A stretch of DNA of 64,000 bases from Pseudomonas sp. Leaf58 (GTDB lineage: Bacteria; Pseudomonadota; Gammaproteobacteria; Pseudomonadales; Pseudomonadaceae), in NCBI RefSeq assembly GCF_003627215.1, contig NZ_CP032677.1:618501-682500 (forward strand). The letters run 5' to 3'. Below, piece by piece: positions 55,542-64,000 of this stretch (position 1 is the stretch's first letter; every line of letters starts with the position of its first letter). Below the pieces are notes generated by a model. That model ran no database searches and was not told the DNA's origin. It was given only the letters and a program-made list of their open reading frames with translations. Position numbers and translations under genes: made by a program.

Positions 55542-56723
55542 ATGAACCTGCGAATGGTGCTCATCCTGGGCGCACTCAGTGCGTTCGGGCCCTTGGCGAT
55601 CGATTTTTACCTGCCCGCCTTCCCGGCTATGGCGCAGGCGTTCGCCACCGATGAAAAACACGTCCAGACCACGTTGGCCGCTTACTTCCTCGGCCTGTCC
55701 ATCGGCCAACTGGCCTACGGGCCGGTGGCTGACCGCTTTGGTCGGCGCAAACCGCTGATGTTCGGCGTGACCCTGTTCACCCTTGCGTCACTGGCCTGTG
55801 CCTATGCCCCCAACCTCGACACCCTGGTGCTGGCGCGCTTCGTCCAGGCCCTGGGTGGTTGCGCCGGCATGGTGCTGTCGCGTGCCATCGTCAGCGACAA
55901 GTGCGACCCGGTGGCCTCGGCCAAAGTGTTCTCGCAACTGATGCTGGTCATGGGCCTGGCGCCGATCTTGGCACCGATGCTGGGCGGGGTGTTGGTGAAC
56001 GTGGCCGGCTGGCAATCGATCTTCCTCGCCCTGAGCCTGTTCAGTGCCGGCTGCCTGCTGGCGGTCAGCCTGGGCTTGCCGGAAAGCCTGCCCGAGCACA
56101 TGCCGCGCCAACCGCTATCTGGCGCCTTGCGCCAGTACCTGCGCCTGCTCGCTGACCGGGTGTTCGTCGGCCATGCCTTGACGGGTGGTATCGCTATTGC
56201 CGGCATGTTCGCCTACATCGCCGGTTCACCGTTCGTGTTCATCAAACTCTACGGCGTACCGGCCGAGCATTACGGTTGGTTGTTCGGCACCAATGCTGCC
56301 GGCTTTATCCTGGTGGCGCAGGTGAATGCACGCTTGCTGGCCAAACGCGGGCCGGCGTTTCTGTTGGCCCGGGCGGTGTGGCTGTACCTGGCTGCGGGCC
56401 TGGTGCTGCTGGGCGTGGCGGCCCTGCAGCCGACGCAGCTGTGGCCTCTGTTGGTACCGCTGTTCATCTGCATCGCCAGCCTGGGCTGCATCATCCCCAA
56501 CGCCTCTGCCTGTGCCATGAGCGGGCAGGGCGCACGGGCCGGCAGTGCGTCGGCACTGATGGGCTGCCTGCAGTTCAGTGTGGCTGCGGGCGCGGCGGCT
56601 CTGGTCGGGCTGCTGCATGATGGCAGTGCAGTGCCGATGGCGCTGGTGATCAGCTTGTGCGGGGCACTGGTGGTCAGTGTCGCGCTGCTGACCCGACGCT
56701 TGCCGGCCAAGGCTCCCGCATAA
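55542..56723 (+). CDS. Bcr/CflA-family drug resistance transporter
   Basis: 393 residues. A 12-helix major facilitator with motif A GQLAYGPVADRFGRRKPL between helices 2 and 3, and DFYLPAFPAMAQAF in helix 1, as in Bcr/CflA. It would export drugs such as bicyclomycin or chloramphenicol; substrate unverified. ATG 55542 begins MNLRMVLILGALSAFG. Confidence 0.9.
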   Translation: MNLRMVLILGALSAFGPLAIDFYLPAFPAMAQAFATDEKHVQTTLAAYFLGLSIGQLAYGPVADRFGRRKPLMFGVTLFTLASLACAYAPNLDTLVLARFVQALGGCAGMVLSRAIVSDKCDPVASAKVFSQLMLVMGLAPILAPMLGGVLVNVAGWQSIFLALSLFSAGCLLAVSLGLPESLPEHMPRQPLSGALRQYLRLLADRVFVGHALTGGIAIAGMFAYIAGSPFVFIKLYGVPAEHYGWLFGTNAAGFILVAQVNARLLAKRGPAFLLARAVWLYLAAGLVLLGVAALQPTQLWPLLVPLFICIASLGCIIPNASACAMSGQGARAGSASALMGCLQFSVAAGAAALVGLLHDGSAVPMALVISLCGALVVSVALLTRRLPAKAPA

Positions 56724-56871
56724 GCGGGTGAGGTGCCTGTAGCCGGGTCTCCAGCGTGGCGACAAAGGCACGCGCCTCGGCCTCGCTGCGAAAGCTGACC
56801 ACGTGTTGATCGAGCTGGACCTGCCAGGGGCAGGCGGGGTTTCGGCTCGATGCACTGACGACAATTTTCAT
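56674..56871 (-). CDS. Small hypothetical protein overlapping the bcr 3' end
   Basis: 65 residues (MKIVVSASSRNPACPWQVQLDQHVVSFRS..). It has GGAGG nine bases before the ATG and reads convergent with the Bcr-type gene, overlapping its last 50 bp. The overlap and the short length make it less sure; the ribosome-binding site and typical Pseudomonas codon use support it. Confidence 0.55.
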   Translation of the reverse strand: MKIVVSASSRNPACPWQVQLDQHVVSFRSEAEARAFVATLETRLQAPHPLMREPWPASVGSAARH

Positions 56872-57358
56872 CGCTGCATACCTCCAGAAGGGGTGGTGCG
56901 GATCAAGTGTAGCGCTGCCTCCCCTGGCTGGCATGAGGTGCTTCAGCGTCCTGACTGACGGTCGGCGTGGGCATTTTCTACCGCCGCTTTCAACGTTGGC
57001 GCAATGCCCGCAAGTGCGCGGAACCTTCGCTTTGGCTCGCGCTACTTGTGGAAAGTAGCTGTCGGTCGCATCCGAAGTTGTGTCTGGTGTTTTTTCCGCA
57101 GGGCGTTCCTGTGCCGCTACGTGCCTGTAGCTGGCGGCCTTAACGTGCGGTCTGGATAGGTTTCACAGTTTTTATCGCGGCTTGCCATGGGTAGGCATAC
57201 CCAGTGTTTATTGTGCTGCAGTGCTACCGCGTGGGGCTGCCTGAGTGGCGTTTTTTGCGGCTTATACTGGCGAACCAGGCCAGTGCCAGCGAGAGGCGCT
57301 TCCCTGCCAGGGTTGGCCATCGCATCCACACAGTGAACTTGCAGGGAGTTATAGGGAC
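56872..57358. other. Non-coding stretch before the ArsR-like gene
   Basis: No gene supported on either strand. Contains the inverted repeat TGGGTA-GGCA-TACCCA (57188-57203) and a TATACT -10-like box at 57263-57268, neither with a clear partner. The ArsR-like gene starts at its right end. Confidence 0.5.
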
Positions 57359-58072
57359 ATGAACGCAGCTAGCAGTATCAGCCAGATCGCCAGCCTGATG
57401 GCCGATCCCAAGCGCAGTGCCATGTTGTGGGCATTGATCGATGGCACGCCGCGGTTGGCCAATGAGCTCGCGGTAATGACCGGTCTGACCTCGTCGTCAG
57501 CCTGCGCGCACCTTTCATTGTTGTCGTCGGCCGGTTTGCTGCGGCATGAGGCGCGAGGCCGCAAGCGCTACTTCCGCCTGGCGACCCCGCAGGTGGGGGC
57601 GGCGGTTGAGGCGCTGGCCAGTGTCCAGCTGCTGAGCACCAGGGAGGCACAAGCCAAGGCGCCGGTGGCACCACTGCCCATGTCGATACGCAGGGCTCGC
57701 CGCTGCGGCGATCACTTGGGTGGGGAGCTGGCCAGTGAGCTGTATCACCGCTTGCTGATCGCTGGTTGGCTGGAAGGCAGTGGCCGACAGTTGATGGTGA
57801 GTGATGAGGGGCGGTCGCAGTTGGCTTTGGTCGGGGTCTACATCGATGCGCTGGCGCCGCACCAGCAACGTGGCTGTGTGATCTGCCGCTGCACCGAGTG
57901 GAACGATCAAGGGCCGCACTTGGGTGGTGTGCTGGGGCAGGCCTTGTTCAGGCTGTTCCTGCAATCTGGCTGGATGCGCGAGGCCGAAGACACGCGGGCA
58001 TTGCATATTTCGGCGCTGGGTATCCAGCAGATCAATCGCATTGCCCGGGTGCCGACGTTGCAGGTCGGCTGA
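57359..58072 (+). CDS. ArsR-like winged-helix regulator with long C-terminal domain
   Basis: 237 residues, twice the usual ArsR length. A winged helix (MADPKRSAMLWALIDGTPRLANELAVMTGLTSSSACAHLSLLSSAGLLRHEARGRKRYFRL) is followed by a C-terminal domain with a Cys pair CVICRC and a repeated helical part. Similar long ArsR-like proteins occur in Pseudomonas, some beside transporters. AGGGA precedes the ATG at 57359. The gene 3' end is convergent with the adenine deaminase gene. Ligand unknown. Confidence 0.75.
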   Translation: MNAASSISQIASLMADPKRSAMLWALIDGTPRLANELAVMTGLTSSSACAHLSLLSSAGLLRHEARGRKRYFRLATPQVGAAVEALASVQLLSTREAQAKAPVAPLPMSIRRARRCGDHLGGELASELYHRLLIAGWLEGSGRQLMVSDEGRSQLALVGVYIDALAPHQQRGCVICRCTEWNDQGPHLGGVLGQALFRLFLQSGWMREAEDTRALHISALGIQQINRIARVPTLQVG

Positions 58073-58092
58073 CCGCAACGGCGCAATGCCCG

Positions 58093-59046
<954 letters not shown>

Positions 59047-59126
59047 TCATCTCGATCAGGTACGGTTGGCACCATTCTACAGGGCCCTACCGGGCAATGC
59101 GCCCGGCCAGGCTGCGATGGGGTGAA

Positions 59127-59813
59127 TCACCAGACCAAGGGCTCGCCCTTGTAGTTGATGAAACGCAGGCCGGCGTTGCCACTTTGCGCGTTGATCTGGT
59201 CAAGCATGCCGCGGGTGCTGGTGAGCACGTCGATCTCGGCGTTATCGCCGCCCATGTCGGTTTTCACCCAGCCTGGGTGCATGGCCAGCACGCACAGGTC
59301 GGGGCGTTGTTGCTCGACGACGAAACTGTTGATCATCGAGTTGAGCGCCGCCTTGCTGGCTTTGTACAGGCAGATTTCGCCGCCGTCGGGGATGGTCACG
59401 CTGCCTAGGATCGAGCTCATGAAAGCCAATACGCCGCTGCGTTCGCGTACTTGGCCAACCAGGCGGCGTGCCACGCGGATTGGAGCCACGGCGTTGGTCA
59501 TGAACAGGTCGCCGATGTCGTTGTTTTGCACCGCCTCCAGGTCTTGAGGCAGGGGCCCCATGACGCCGGCGTTGACGAACACCAGGTCGAACACTTGGCC
59601 TTGCAGGCGTTGCTTCAGGCTATCGAGCTGGGCCGTGTCGTTCATTTCCAGTTGCTCGATATGCACGCCGGGCACCTCGGCCAAAGCCCCAGGTTGCTGC
59701 GGGTTGCGCACGGTAGCGGTGATGTTCCAGCCGTCCTCGTGCAAGCGCTGCACCAGACCCAGGCCCAGCCCCCGCGAGGCGCCGATGATAAGTGCGGTTT
59801 TTGCGTTAGCCAT
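59127..59813 (-). CDS. Short-chain dehydrogenase/reductase
   Basis: 228 residues. Cofactor loop IIGASRGLGLGLVQRL, NAGVMGP, SSILGSV and active-site LYKASKAALNSM. A classical SDR (YciK/carbonyl reductase-like) with unknown substrate. Opposite in direction to the DnaA-box region and the same strand as the adenine deaminase gene. Confidence 0.85.
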   Translation of the reverse strand: MANAKTALIIGASRGLGLGLVQRLHEDGWNITATVRNPQQPGALAEVPGVHIEQLEMNDTAQLDSLKQRLQGQVFDLVFVNAGVMGPLPQDLEAVQNNDIGDLFMTNAVAPIRVARRLVGQVRERSGVLAFMSSILGSVTIPDGGEICLYKASKAALNSMINSFVVEQQRPDLCVLAMHPGWVKTDMGGDNAEIDVLTSTRGMLDQINAQSGNAGLRFINYKGEPLVW

Positions 59814-60198
59814 GTGCAGGCGCTCCGTGATCGGTTTGCAAATAAAGGTATTGAGGATAACGCACAGTGGCAGTTGCTGCCTTGCCCGTGGTTGGATAAA
59901 AAATGATCAGTAGCGCCAGGGCCTTGGGTGGCCGGGCACTTCGCCGGTTGGCGCACGGGTTATCCACAGGCTGGTCCACAGTTATTGTGTGCAAAGCCGA
60001 GGCGCAACAGGCAGGCGCACCTGCCTTGGCACTGGGGATAACGTCTATGCATTCAGCAAGTTGCGACTGTCATCAAATAGTGATCAAAATATGATCAAAG
60101 CTCTGCAGGCCTTGAAAACAATAGCCTGCAAGCAAGTGCCCAAAGCTTATCCACAGGCCGGCCCACAGTTGTTGTGGGCAATGTCTTGTGGGTAATGT
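59814..60198. promoter_or_regulatory. Non-coding region with two exact DnaA boxes
   Basis: TTATCCACA occurs at 59960-59968 and 60147-60155, each inside a similar 30-bp segment (TTATCCACAGG..CCACAGTT..TTGTG). Between them lies an AT-rich stretch with TGATCAAA repeats near 60076-60098. A third exact box, inverted, is inside the TetR gene at 60831-60839. No gene was found in this 385-bp stretch. Confidence 0.55.
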
Positions 60199-60783
60199 TC
60201 AGCGCGCTTCGAGCAGAATGCGCCCGCGGCTCAAGTCGGCCAACTGTTGTTGCAGGGGGGCAAGGTGGGTGTCACCCAGTGCAATCAGCAGGTCCACGCC
60301 ATTGGCGGTGAACTGCTCATCCAGTACCAGGCCGTCGACCTCCGCCAAGCGCAATTTCACCAAGGCCAGTTCGCTGAAACTGCAGCTGCAGGCGAATTCG
60401 CTGCGTTGTACCAGCAGCCGTTTGGGGGCCTGCTGCAGGCATTTGTTGGCGCCGCCGCCATAGGCTCGGGCCAGGCCGCCGGTGCCCAATTGGATGCCGC
60501 CGTACCAGCGGATCACCAGCACTACCACTTGGTCGCAGTCCTGCGCTTCGATCGCCGCCAGGATTGGCCGGCCTGCGGTACCGCCAGGCTCGCCGTCGTC
60601 GCTACTGCGGTACTGGGCGCCGAGCTTCCAGGCCCAGCAGTTATGGGTAGCGGCCAGGTCGCTGTGGCGTTCGATGAAACTCATCGCTTCGGCAGCACTG
60701 CTGATCGGCCCGGCGAGGGTGATGAAGCGGCTTTTGCGGATTTCCTCGCGATATTCGCAGAGGTCGAGCAGGGTAGAAGGCAT
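60199..60783 (-). CDS. yigZ: YigZ/IMPACT-family protein (UPF0029)
   Basis: 194 residues. The YigZ/IMPACT domain shows RKSRFITLAGPISSAAEAMSFIERH, ATHNCWAWKLGAQYRSSDDGEPGGTAGRPIL and VVLVIRWYGGIQLGTGGLARAYGGGA. Bacterial members are poorly understood; a translation-linked role has been suggested. Read on the same strand as the TetR gene, 9 bp downstream. Confidence 0.9.
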   Translation of the reverse strand: MPSTLLDLCEYREEIRKSRFITLAGPISSAAEAMSFIERHSDLAATHNCWAWKLGAQYRSSDDGEPGGTAGRPILAAIEAQDCDQVVVLVIRWYGGIQLGTGGLARAYGGGANKCLQQAPKRLLVQRSEFACSCSFSELALVKLRLAEVDGLVLDEQFTANGVDLLIALGDTHLAPLQQQLADLSRGRILLEAR

Positions 60784-60792
60784 AAATGACGG

Positions 60793-61455
60793 TCAGGCAG
60801 CCGGCTTGATGCCGCAGCCTTTCAGGATGATGTGGATAAGATTGTTGCTCGCGTCTTCCATGTCCTGCTTGGTCAGGCGGCTGCGGCCGGTGACTTGGCA
60901 GATTTGGGTGGCGAAGTCGGCGTAGTGCTGGGTGCTACCCCACAGCAGGAAGATTAGGTGCACCGGGTCGACCGGGTCCATCTTGCCGGCGTCGATCCAG
61001 GCCTGAAACACCGCGGCTCGGCCGCGAAACCATTGGCGGTAGTCGGCACTGAAGTATTCACTCAGGCAGGTGCCGCCGCTGATCACTTCCATGGCGAAAA
61101 TCCGCGAAGCTTGCGGGTTGCGCCGAGAGAATTCCATCTTGGTGCGGATGTACTGGCTCAGCGCTTCGCCTGGGTCGTCCTCGACGCTCAAGGCGTTGAA
61201 GGTGCTGTCCCACAACTCGATGATGTTGCTGAGCACGGCAATGTACAGGCCAAGTTTGTTGGTGAAGTAGTAATGCAGGTTGGCCTTGGGTAACCCCGCC
61301 TTGAGGGCGATGGTATTCATGCTGGTGCCCTTGAACCCATGGCGGGCGAATTCGTCTTCGGCGGCCTGGATAATGGCCTGTTCGTTCTTCTGGCGGATGC
61401 GGCCCGCGGGCTTGCCCGAGGCGGAGAGGCGATGCGCAGGGACTTCTAAGGTCAT
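60793..61455 (-). CDS. TetR-family regulator (RutR-like)
   Basis: 220 residues. TetR helix-turn-helix (KNEQAIIQAAEDEFARHGFKGTSMNTIALKAGLPKANLHYYFTNKLGLYIAVL) followed by a C-terminal ligand domain of the RutR/YcdC kind (MDPVDPVHLIFLLWGSTQHYADFATQI). RutR relatives sense pyrimidines or related compounds. Next to a LysR gene and the omega-aminotransferase, so it may control amine or nucleobase catabolism. It encloses an inverted DnaA box at 60831-60839. Confidence 0.85.
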   Translation of the reverse strand: MTLEVPAHRLSASGKPAGRIRQKNEQAIIQAAEDEFARHGFKGTSMNTIALKAGLPKANLHYYFTNKLGLYIAVLSNIIELWDSTFNALSVEDDPGEALSQYIRTKMEFSRRNPQASRIFAMEVISGGTCLSEYFSADYRQWFRGRAAVFQAWIDAGKMDPVDPVHLIFLLWGSTQHYADFATQICQVTGRSRLTKQDMEDASNNLIHIILKGCGIKPAA

Positions 61456-61545
61456 GGACGATTCCGTACGGGGCAGTGGCTGCGGCTGTCGGACAAGATT
61501 ACCTGCCTGTGCCGAAGTAACAAGCGTTTGCGGCAGAGACTGACA

Positions 61546-62463
61546 TCAGCGTGTCGCAGCCAGGCTTTCGAGGAAGCTTTCCAACACCAGGTTTGGCCGC
61601 CGGCCTTTGCGCGTTACCCAGCTTAAGCTGAGGTCATAGAAACGCTGCCGCGGCTTGAGGGCGCGCAAGCGGCCCTGTTGCACCCAGAACGTGGCGTAGT
61701 GGTCTGGTAGGTAGCCGATGTAACGCCCGGTGAGGATGAGGAAGGCCATGCCTTCCCGGTCCGAGGCACTGGCAGTGCAGTTGAGCGCCTGGTAATGCGC
61801 CTGGATCTCGGCCGGCAGGCGGAAGGTGGGGGTGATGGCTTCCTGGCTATTGAGGCGCTCGTCATCGATTTGCTGGTCGTCGGCATAGAACAACGGGTGG
61901 CCGACGGCGCAGTACAGCAGTGAGCGCTCGCTGTACAACGGCTGGTATTCAAGACCCGACAGCGGGCTGGTTTGTGGCACCACGCCAACGTGCAGGCTGC
62001 CGTCCAGTACGCCGTGCTCGACCTGGCTGGGCGCGATCATGCGGATCTGGATACGCACTTCGGGGCCGCGGTCCTTGAGTTCGGCCAGGGCATGGGTGAT
62101 GCGCATGTGCGGCAGGGTTACCAGGTTGTCGGTCAGGCCAATGTTCAGCTCGCCGCGCAAATGTTGGTGCAGGCCGTTGACCTCGGTGCGGAAGCTTTCC
62201 AGGGCGCTGAGTAGTTGTAGCGCCGAGTGGTAGACCTCGCGGCCTTCCTCGGTCAGCGAAAACCCGGCCCGGCCGCGTTGGCACAGGCGCAGACCGAGGC
62301 GCTGCTCCAGGTCGTTCATCTGCTGGCTGATGGCTGAGCGGCCAATGCCCAGCACGTTTTCGGCGGCCGAGAAGCCACCGCACTCGACTACGCTGCGGTA
62401 GATCTTCAGCAGGCGGATGTCGAAATCACTGACTTGGGCAAGTGGATCGGGGCGTCGGCTCAT
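61546..62463 (-). CDS. LysR-family regulator, divergent from the omega-aminotransferase
   Basis: 305 residues. Helix-turn-helix DIRLLKIYRSVVECGGFSAAENVLGIGRSAISQQMNDLEQRLGLRL, then a standard LysR effector domain. I chose ATG 62463 (MSRRPDPLAQVSDFD); a TTG start at 62475 is possible. The position, divergent from the aminotransferase gene with about 118 bp between, suggests that it controls it in response to a beta-amino acid. Confidence 0.88.
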   Translation of the reverse strand: MSRRPDPLAQVSDFDIRLLKIYRSVVECGGFSAAENVLGIGRSAISQQMNDLEQRLGLRLCQRGRAGFSLTEEGREVYHSALQLLSALESFRTEVNGLHQHLRGELNIGLTDNLVTLPHMRITHALAELKDRGPEVRIQIRMIAPSQVEHGVLDGSLHVGVVPQTSPLSGLEYQPLYSERSLLYCAVGHPLFYADDQQIDDERLNSQEAITPTFRLPAEIQAHYQALNCTASASDREGMAFLILTGRYIGYLPDHYATFWVQQGRLRALKPRQRFYDLSLSWVTRKGRRPNLVLESFLESLAATR

Positions 62464-62581
62464 TAGTTTAGTCAAGGCCTGTCTGAAGATTAGAAATGTT
62501 GGCTTTTTCAGACTTTATCGCCGTGCCAATTTAGCTGCAACAACATCCATCGTTGCCTATTCGTCTTCCGAGGAACCGCCG

Positions 62582-63928
62582 ATGAACATGCCGGAAACCG
62601 CCACCACCGGGATCGCCAGCCAGCTCAAGCTGGATGCCCACTGGATGCCTTACACTGCCAACCGCAACTTCCAGCGCGACCCACGCCTGATTGTGGCGGC
62701 CGAAGGCAACTACTTGGTTGATGACCAGGGGCGCAAAATTTTCGATGCCCTTTCCGGTCTGTGGACCTGCGGTGCCGGGCATACCCGCAAGGAAATCACC
62801 GACGCGGTCAGCCGCCAGTTGGCTACCCTGGACTACTCCCCGGCGTTCCAGTTCGGCCACCCGCTGTCGTTTCAACTGGCTGAAAAAATCGCCGACCTGG
62901 TGCCGGGCAACCTGAATCACGTCTTCTATACCAACTCTGGCTCCGAGTGCGCCGACACCGCGCTGAAGATGGTACGTGCCTACTGGCGTCTGAAAGGCCA
63001 AGCCACCAAGACCAAGATCATCGGGCGTGCCCGTGGCTACCACGGCGTGAACATCGCCGGTACCAGCCTGGGTGGCGTCAACGGTAACCGCAAGATGTTC
63101 GGCCAGTTGCTGGATGTCGATCATCTGCCCCACACCGTACTGCCGGTGAACGCCTTCTCCAAAGGCATGCCGGAAGAGGGCGGTATCGCCCTGGCTGATG
63201 AAATGCTCAAGCTGATCGAGTTGCACGATGCCTCCAACATCGCTGCGGTGATCGTTGAGCCGCTGGCTGGCTCGGCCGGTGTGCTACCGCCGCCAAAGGG
63301 TTATCTGAAGCGCCTGCGTGAAATCTGCACCCAGCACAATATCCTGCTGATCTTCGACGAAGTGATTACCGGCTTTGGCCGTATGGGCGCGATGACCGGC
63401 AGCGAAGCCTTTGGCGTTACCCCGGACTTGATGTGCATCGCCAAGCAGGTAACCAACGGCGCCATCCCGATGGGCGCGGTAATTGCCAGCAGCGAGATCT
63501 ACCAGACCTTCATGAACCAGCCGACCCCGGAATACGCCGTGGAATTCCCGCACGGCTACACCTACTCGGCCCACCCGGTAGCCTGTGCCGCCGGTATCGC
63601 TGCACTGGACCTGTTGCAGAAGGAAAACCTGGTGCAGTCCGCTGCCGAGTTGGCCCCTCATTTCGAGAAGCTGCTGCACGGCGTGAAGGGTACCAAGAAC
63701 ATCGTCGATATCCGCAACTACGGCCTGGCTGGTGCGATCCAGATCGCCGCCCGCGACGGTGATGCCATCGTCCGTCCGTACGAAGCGGCGATGAAACTGT
63801 GGAAGGCTGGCTTCTACGTGCGCTTTGGCGGCGACACCTTGCAGTTTGGCCCAACGTTCAACACCACGCCGCAGGAACTCGACCGCCTGTTCGATGCTGT
63901 AGGCGAAACCCTGAACCTGATCGACTGA
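62582..63928 (+). CDS. Omega-amino acid:pyruvate aminotransferase
   Basis: 448-residue class III aminotransferase. It transfers the amino group of beta-alanine or similar omega-amino acids to pyruvate. The PLP pocket has FDEVITGFGRMG and the cofactor Lys288 in CIAKQVTNGAIPMGAV; SGLWTCGAGHTRKEI and NSGSECADTALKM are typical. GAGGA lies seven bases before ATG 62582. Divergent from the LysR gene. The next gene to the right, outside the window, is likely the semialdehyde dehydrogenase (mmsA) in Pseudomonas. Confidence 0.93.
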   Translation: MNMPETATTGIASQLKLDAHWMPYTANRNFQRDPRLIVAAEGNYLVDDQGRKIFDALSGLWTCGAGHTRKEITDAVSRQLATLDYSPAFQFGHPLSFQLAEKIADLVPGNLNHVFYTNSGSECADTALKMVRAYWRLKGQATKTKIIGRARGYHGVNIAGTSLGGVNGNRKMFGQLLDVDHLPHTVLPVNAFSKGMPEEGGIALADEMLKLIELHDASNIAAVIVEPLAGSAGVLPPPKGYLKRLREICTQHNILLIFDEVITGFGRMGAMTGSEAFGVTPDLMCIAKQVTNGAIPMGAVIASSEIYQTFMNQPTPEYAVEFPHGYTYSAHPVACAAGIAALDLLQKENLVQSAAELAPHFEKLLHGVKGTKNIVDIRNYGLAGAIQIAARDGDAIVRPYEAAMKLWKAGFYVRFGGDTLQFGPTFNTTPQELDRLFDAVGETLNLID

Positions 63929-63991
63929 TCGTTCCGATTCTGATGCCAGGCGCGTGAGCGCATCGCGCGCCGGCTTCAACCTTCTTTATCT

Positions 63992-63995
63992 GGAG
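63992..63995 (+). promoter_or_regulatory. Ribosome-binding site of the next gene (start outside window)
   Basis: GGAG, five bases from the window edge, in the right place for a start codon just beyond position 64000. Context suggests the semialdehyde dehydrogenase gene of the beta-alanine pathway. Confidence 0.35.
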
Positions 63996-64000
63996 TTTTG

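Noticed and set aside
59814..60198. The chromosomal origin of replication
   Set aside because: Only two exact DnaA boxes in the gap, and none of the usual oriC neighbours (dnaA, dnaN, rpmH, gidA) are in the window.

Overview
This 64-kb window is chromosomal DNA from a Pseudomonas of the P. putida group. The evidence is high G+C, about a dozen palindromic REP elements of the kind found throughout P. putida genomes (core GCGGG-N4-CCCGC flanked by CTCTTC and CTCCTACAG), two sigma-54 activator/promoter pairs, and a gene order I recognise from memory of that species: eatR/aldB, mpl-ubiX, the aco acetoin operon, aroQ-accB-accC, dsbD, speA, cueR-copA-copZ, and an omega-amino acid:pyruvate aminotransferase. 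No rRNA, tRNA, CRISPR array, insertion sequence or prophage was seen. No database search was run; family names come from motifs read in the translations.

Layout. 1-4.3 kb: ethanolamine permease (cut by the window edge), acetaldehyde dehydrogenase aldB with a sigma-54 promoter, and its divergent activator eatR. 4.3-9.1 kb: mpl-ubiX-lipoprotein (start codons overlapping the preceding stops), an atypical SDR, and a lipoprotein combining MORN repeats with a caspase-like C13 peptidase domain. 9.3-16.8 kb: acetoin/butanediol catabolism (acoX-acoA-acoB-acoC-bdh) under a sigma-54 promoter, with divergent acoR. 16.9-21.2 kb: accC, accB, aroQ, dsbD. 21.5-25.0 kb: a chemoreceptor and a two-receiver diguanylate cyclase. 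25.3-29.6 kb: DUF2333 protein, Nudix hydrolase, SUI1-type translation factor, arginine decarboxylase speA. 29.6-41.1 kb: an unknown anchored protein, a MATE exporter, a bacterial alpha-2-macroglobulin lipoprotein, a small membrane protein, penicillin-binding protein 1C, and a TpsB-type outer-membrane transporter with no exoprotein gene beside it. 41.1-44.96 kb: a PprB-like response regulator and FppA-like prepilin peptidase without pilus genes, twin DUF4136 lipoproteins, cmoM and a MazG-like gene. 45.0-49.5 kb: a MaoC hydratase / SDR reductase pair divergent from a thiolase, then an AraC regulator. 49.6-55.3 kb: an amino-acid-type dCache chemoreceptor and the copper module cueR-copA / small secreted protein / copZ, with two CueR-type 19-bp-spacer promoters. 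55.5-64 kb: Bcr-type exporter, ArsR-like regulator, adenine deaminase, an SDR, a non-coding stretch with two exact DnaA boxes, a YigZ protein, a TetR and a LysR regulator, and the omega-aminotransferase.

How the genes work together. The left third is organised around two-carbon metabolism: ethanolamine and acetoin catabolism both yield acetaldehyde, AldB oxidises it, and each pathway has its own sigma-54 activator encoded divergently. The middle is envelope maintenance and defence (alpha-2-macroglobulin with PBP1C), signalling and fatty-acid/peptidoglycan housekeeping. The right part combines copper efflux with nitrogen catabolism. Most of the window is ordinary core genome. The items most worth a second look are the MORN-C13 lipoprotein, the orphan secretion and pilus-regulation genes, the candidate EatR operator pair, the paired CueR promoters, and the DnaA-box cluster.
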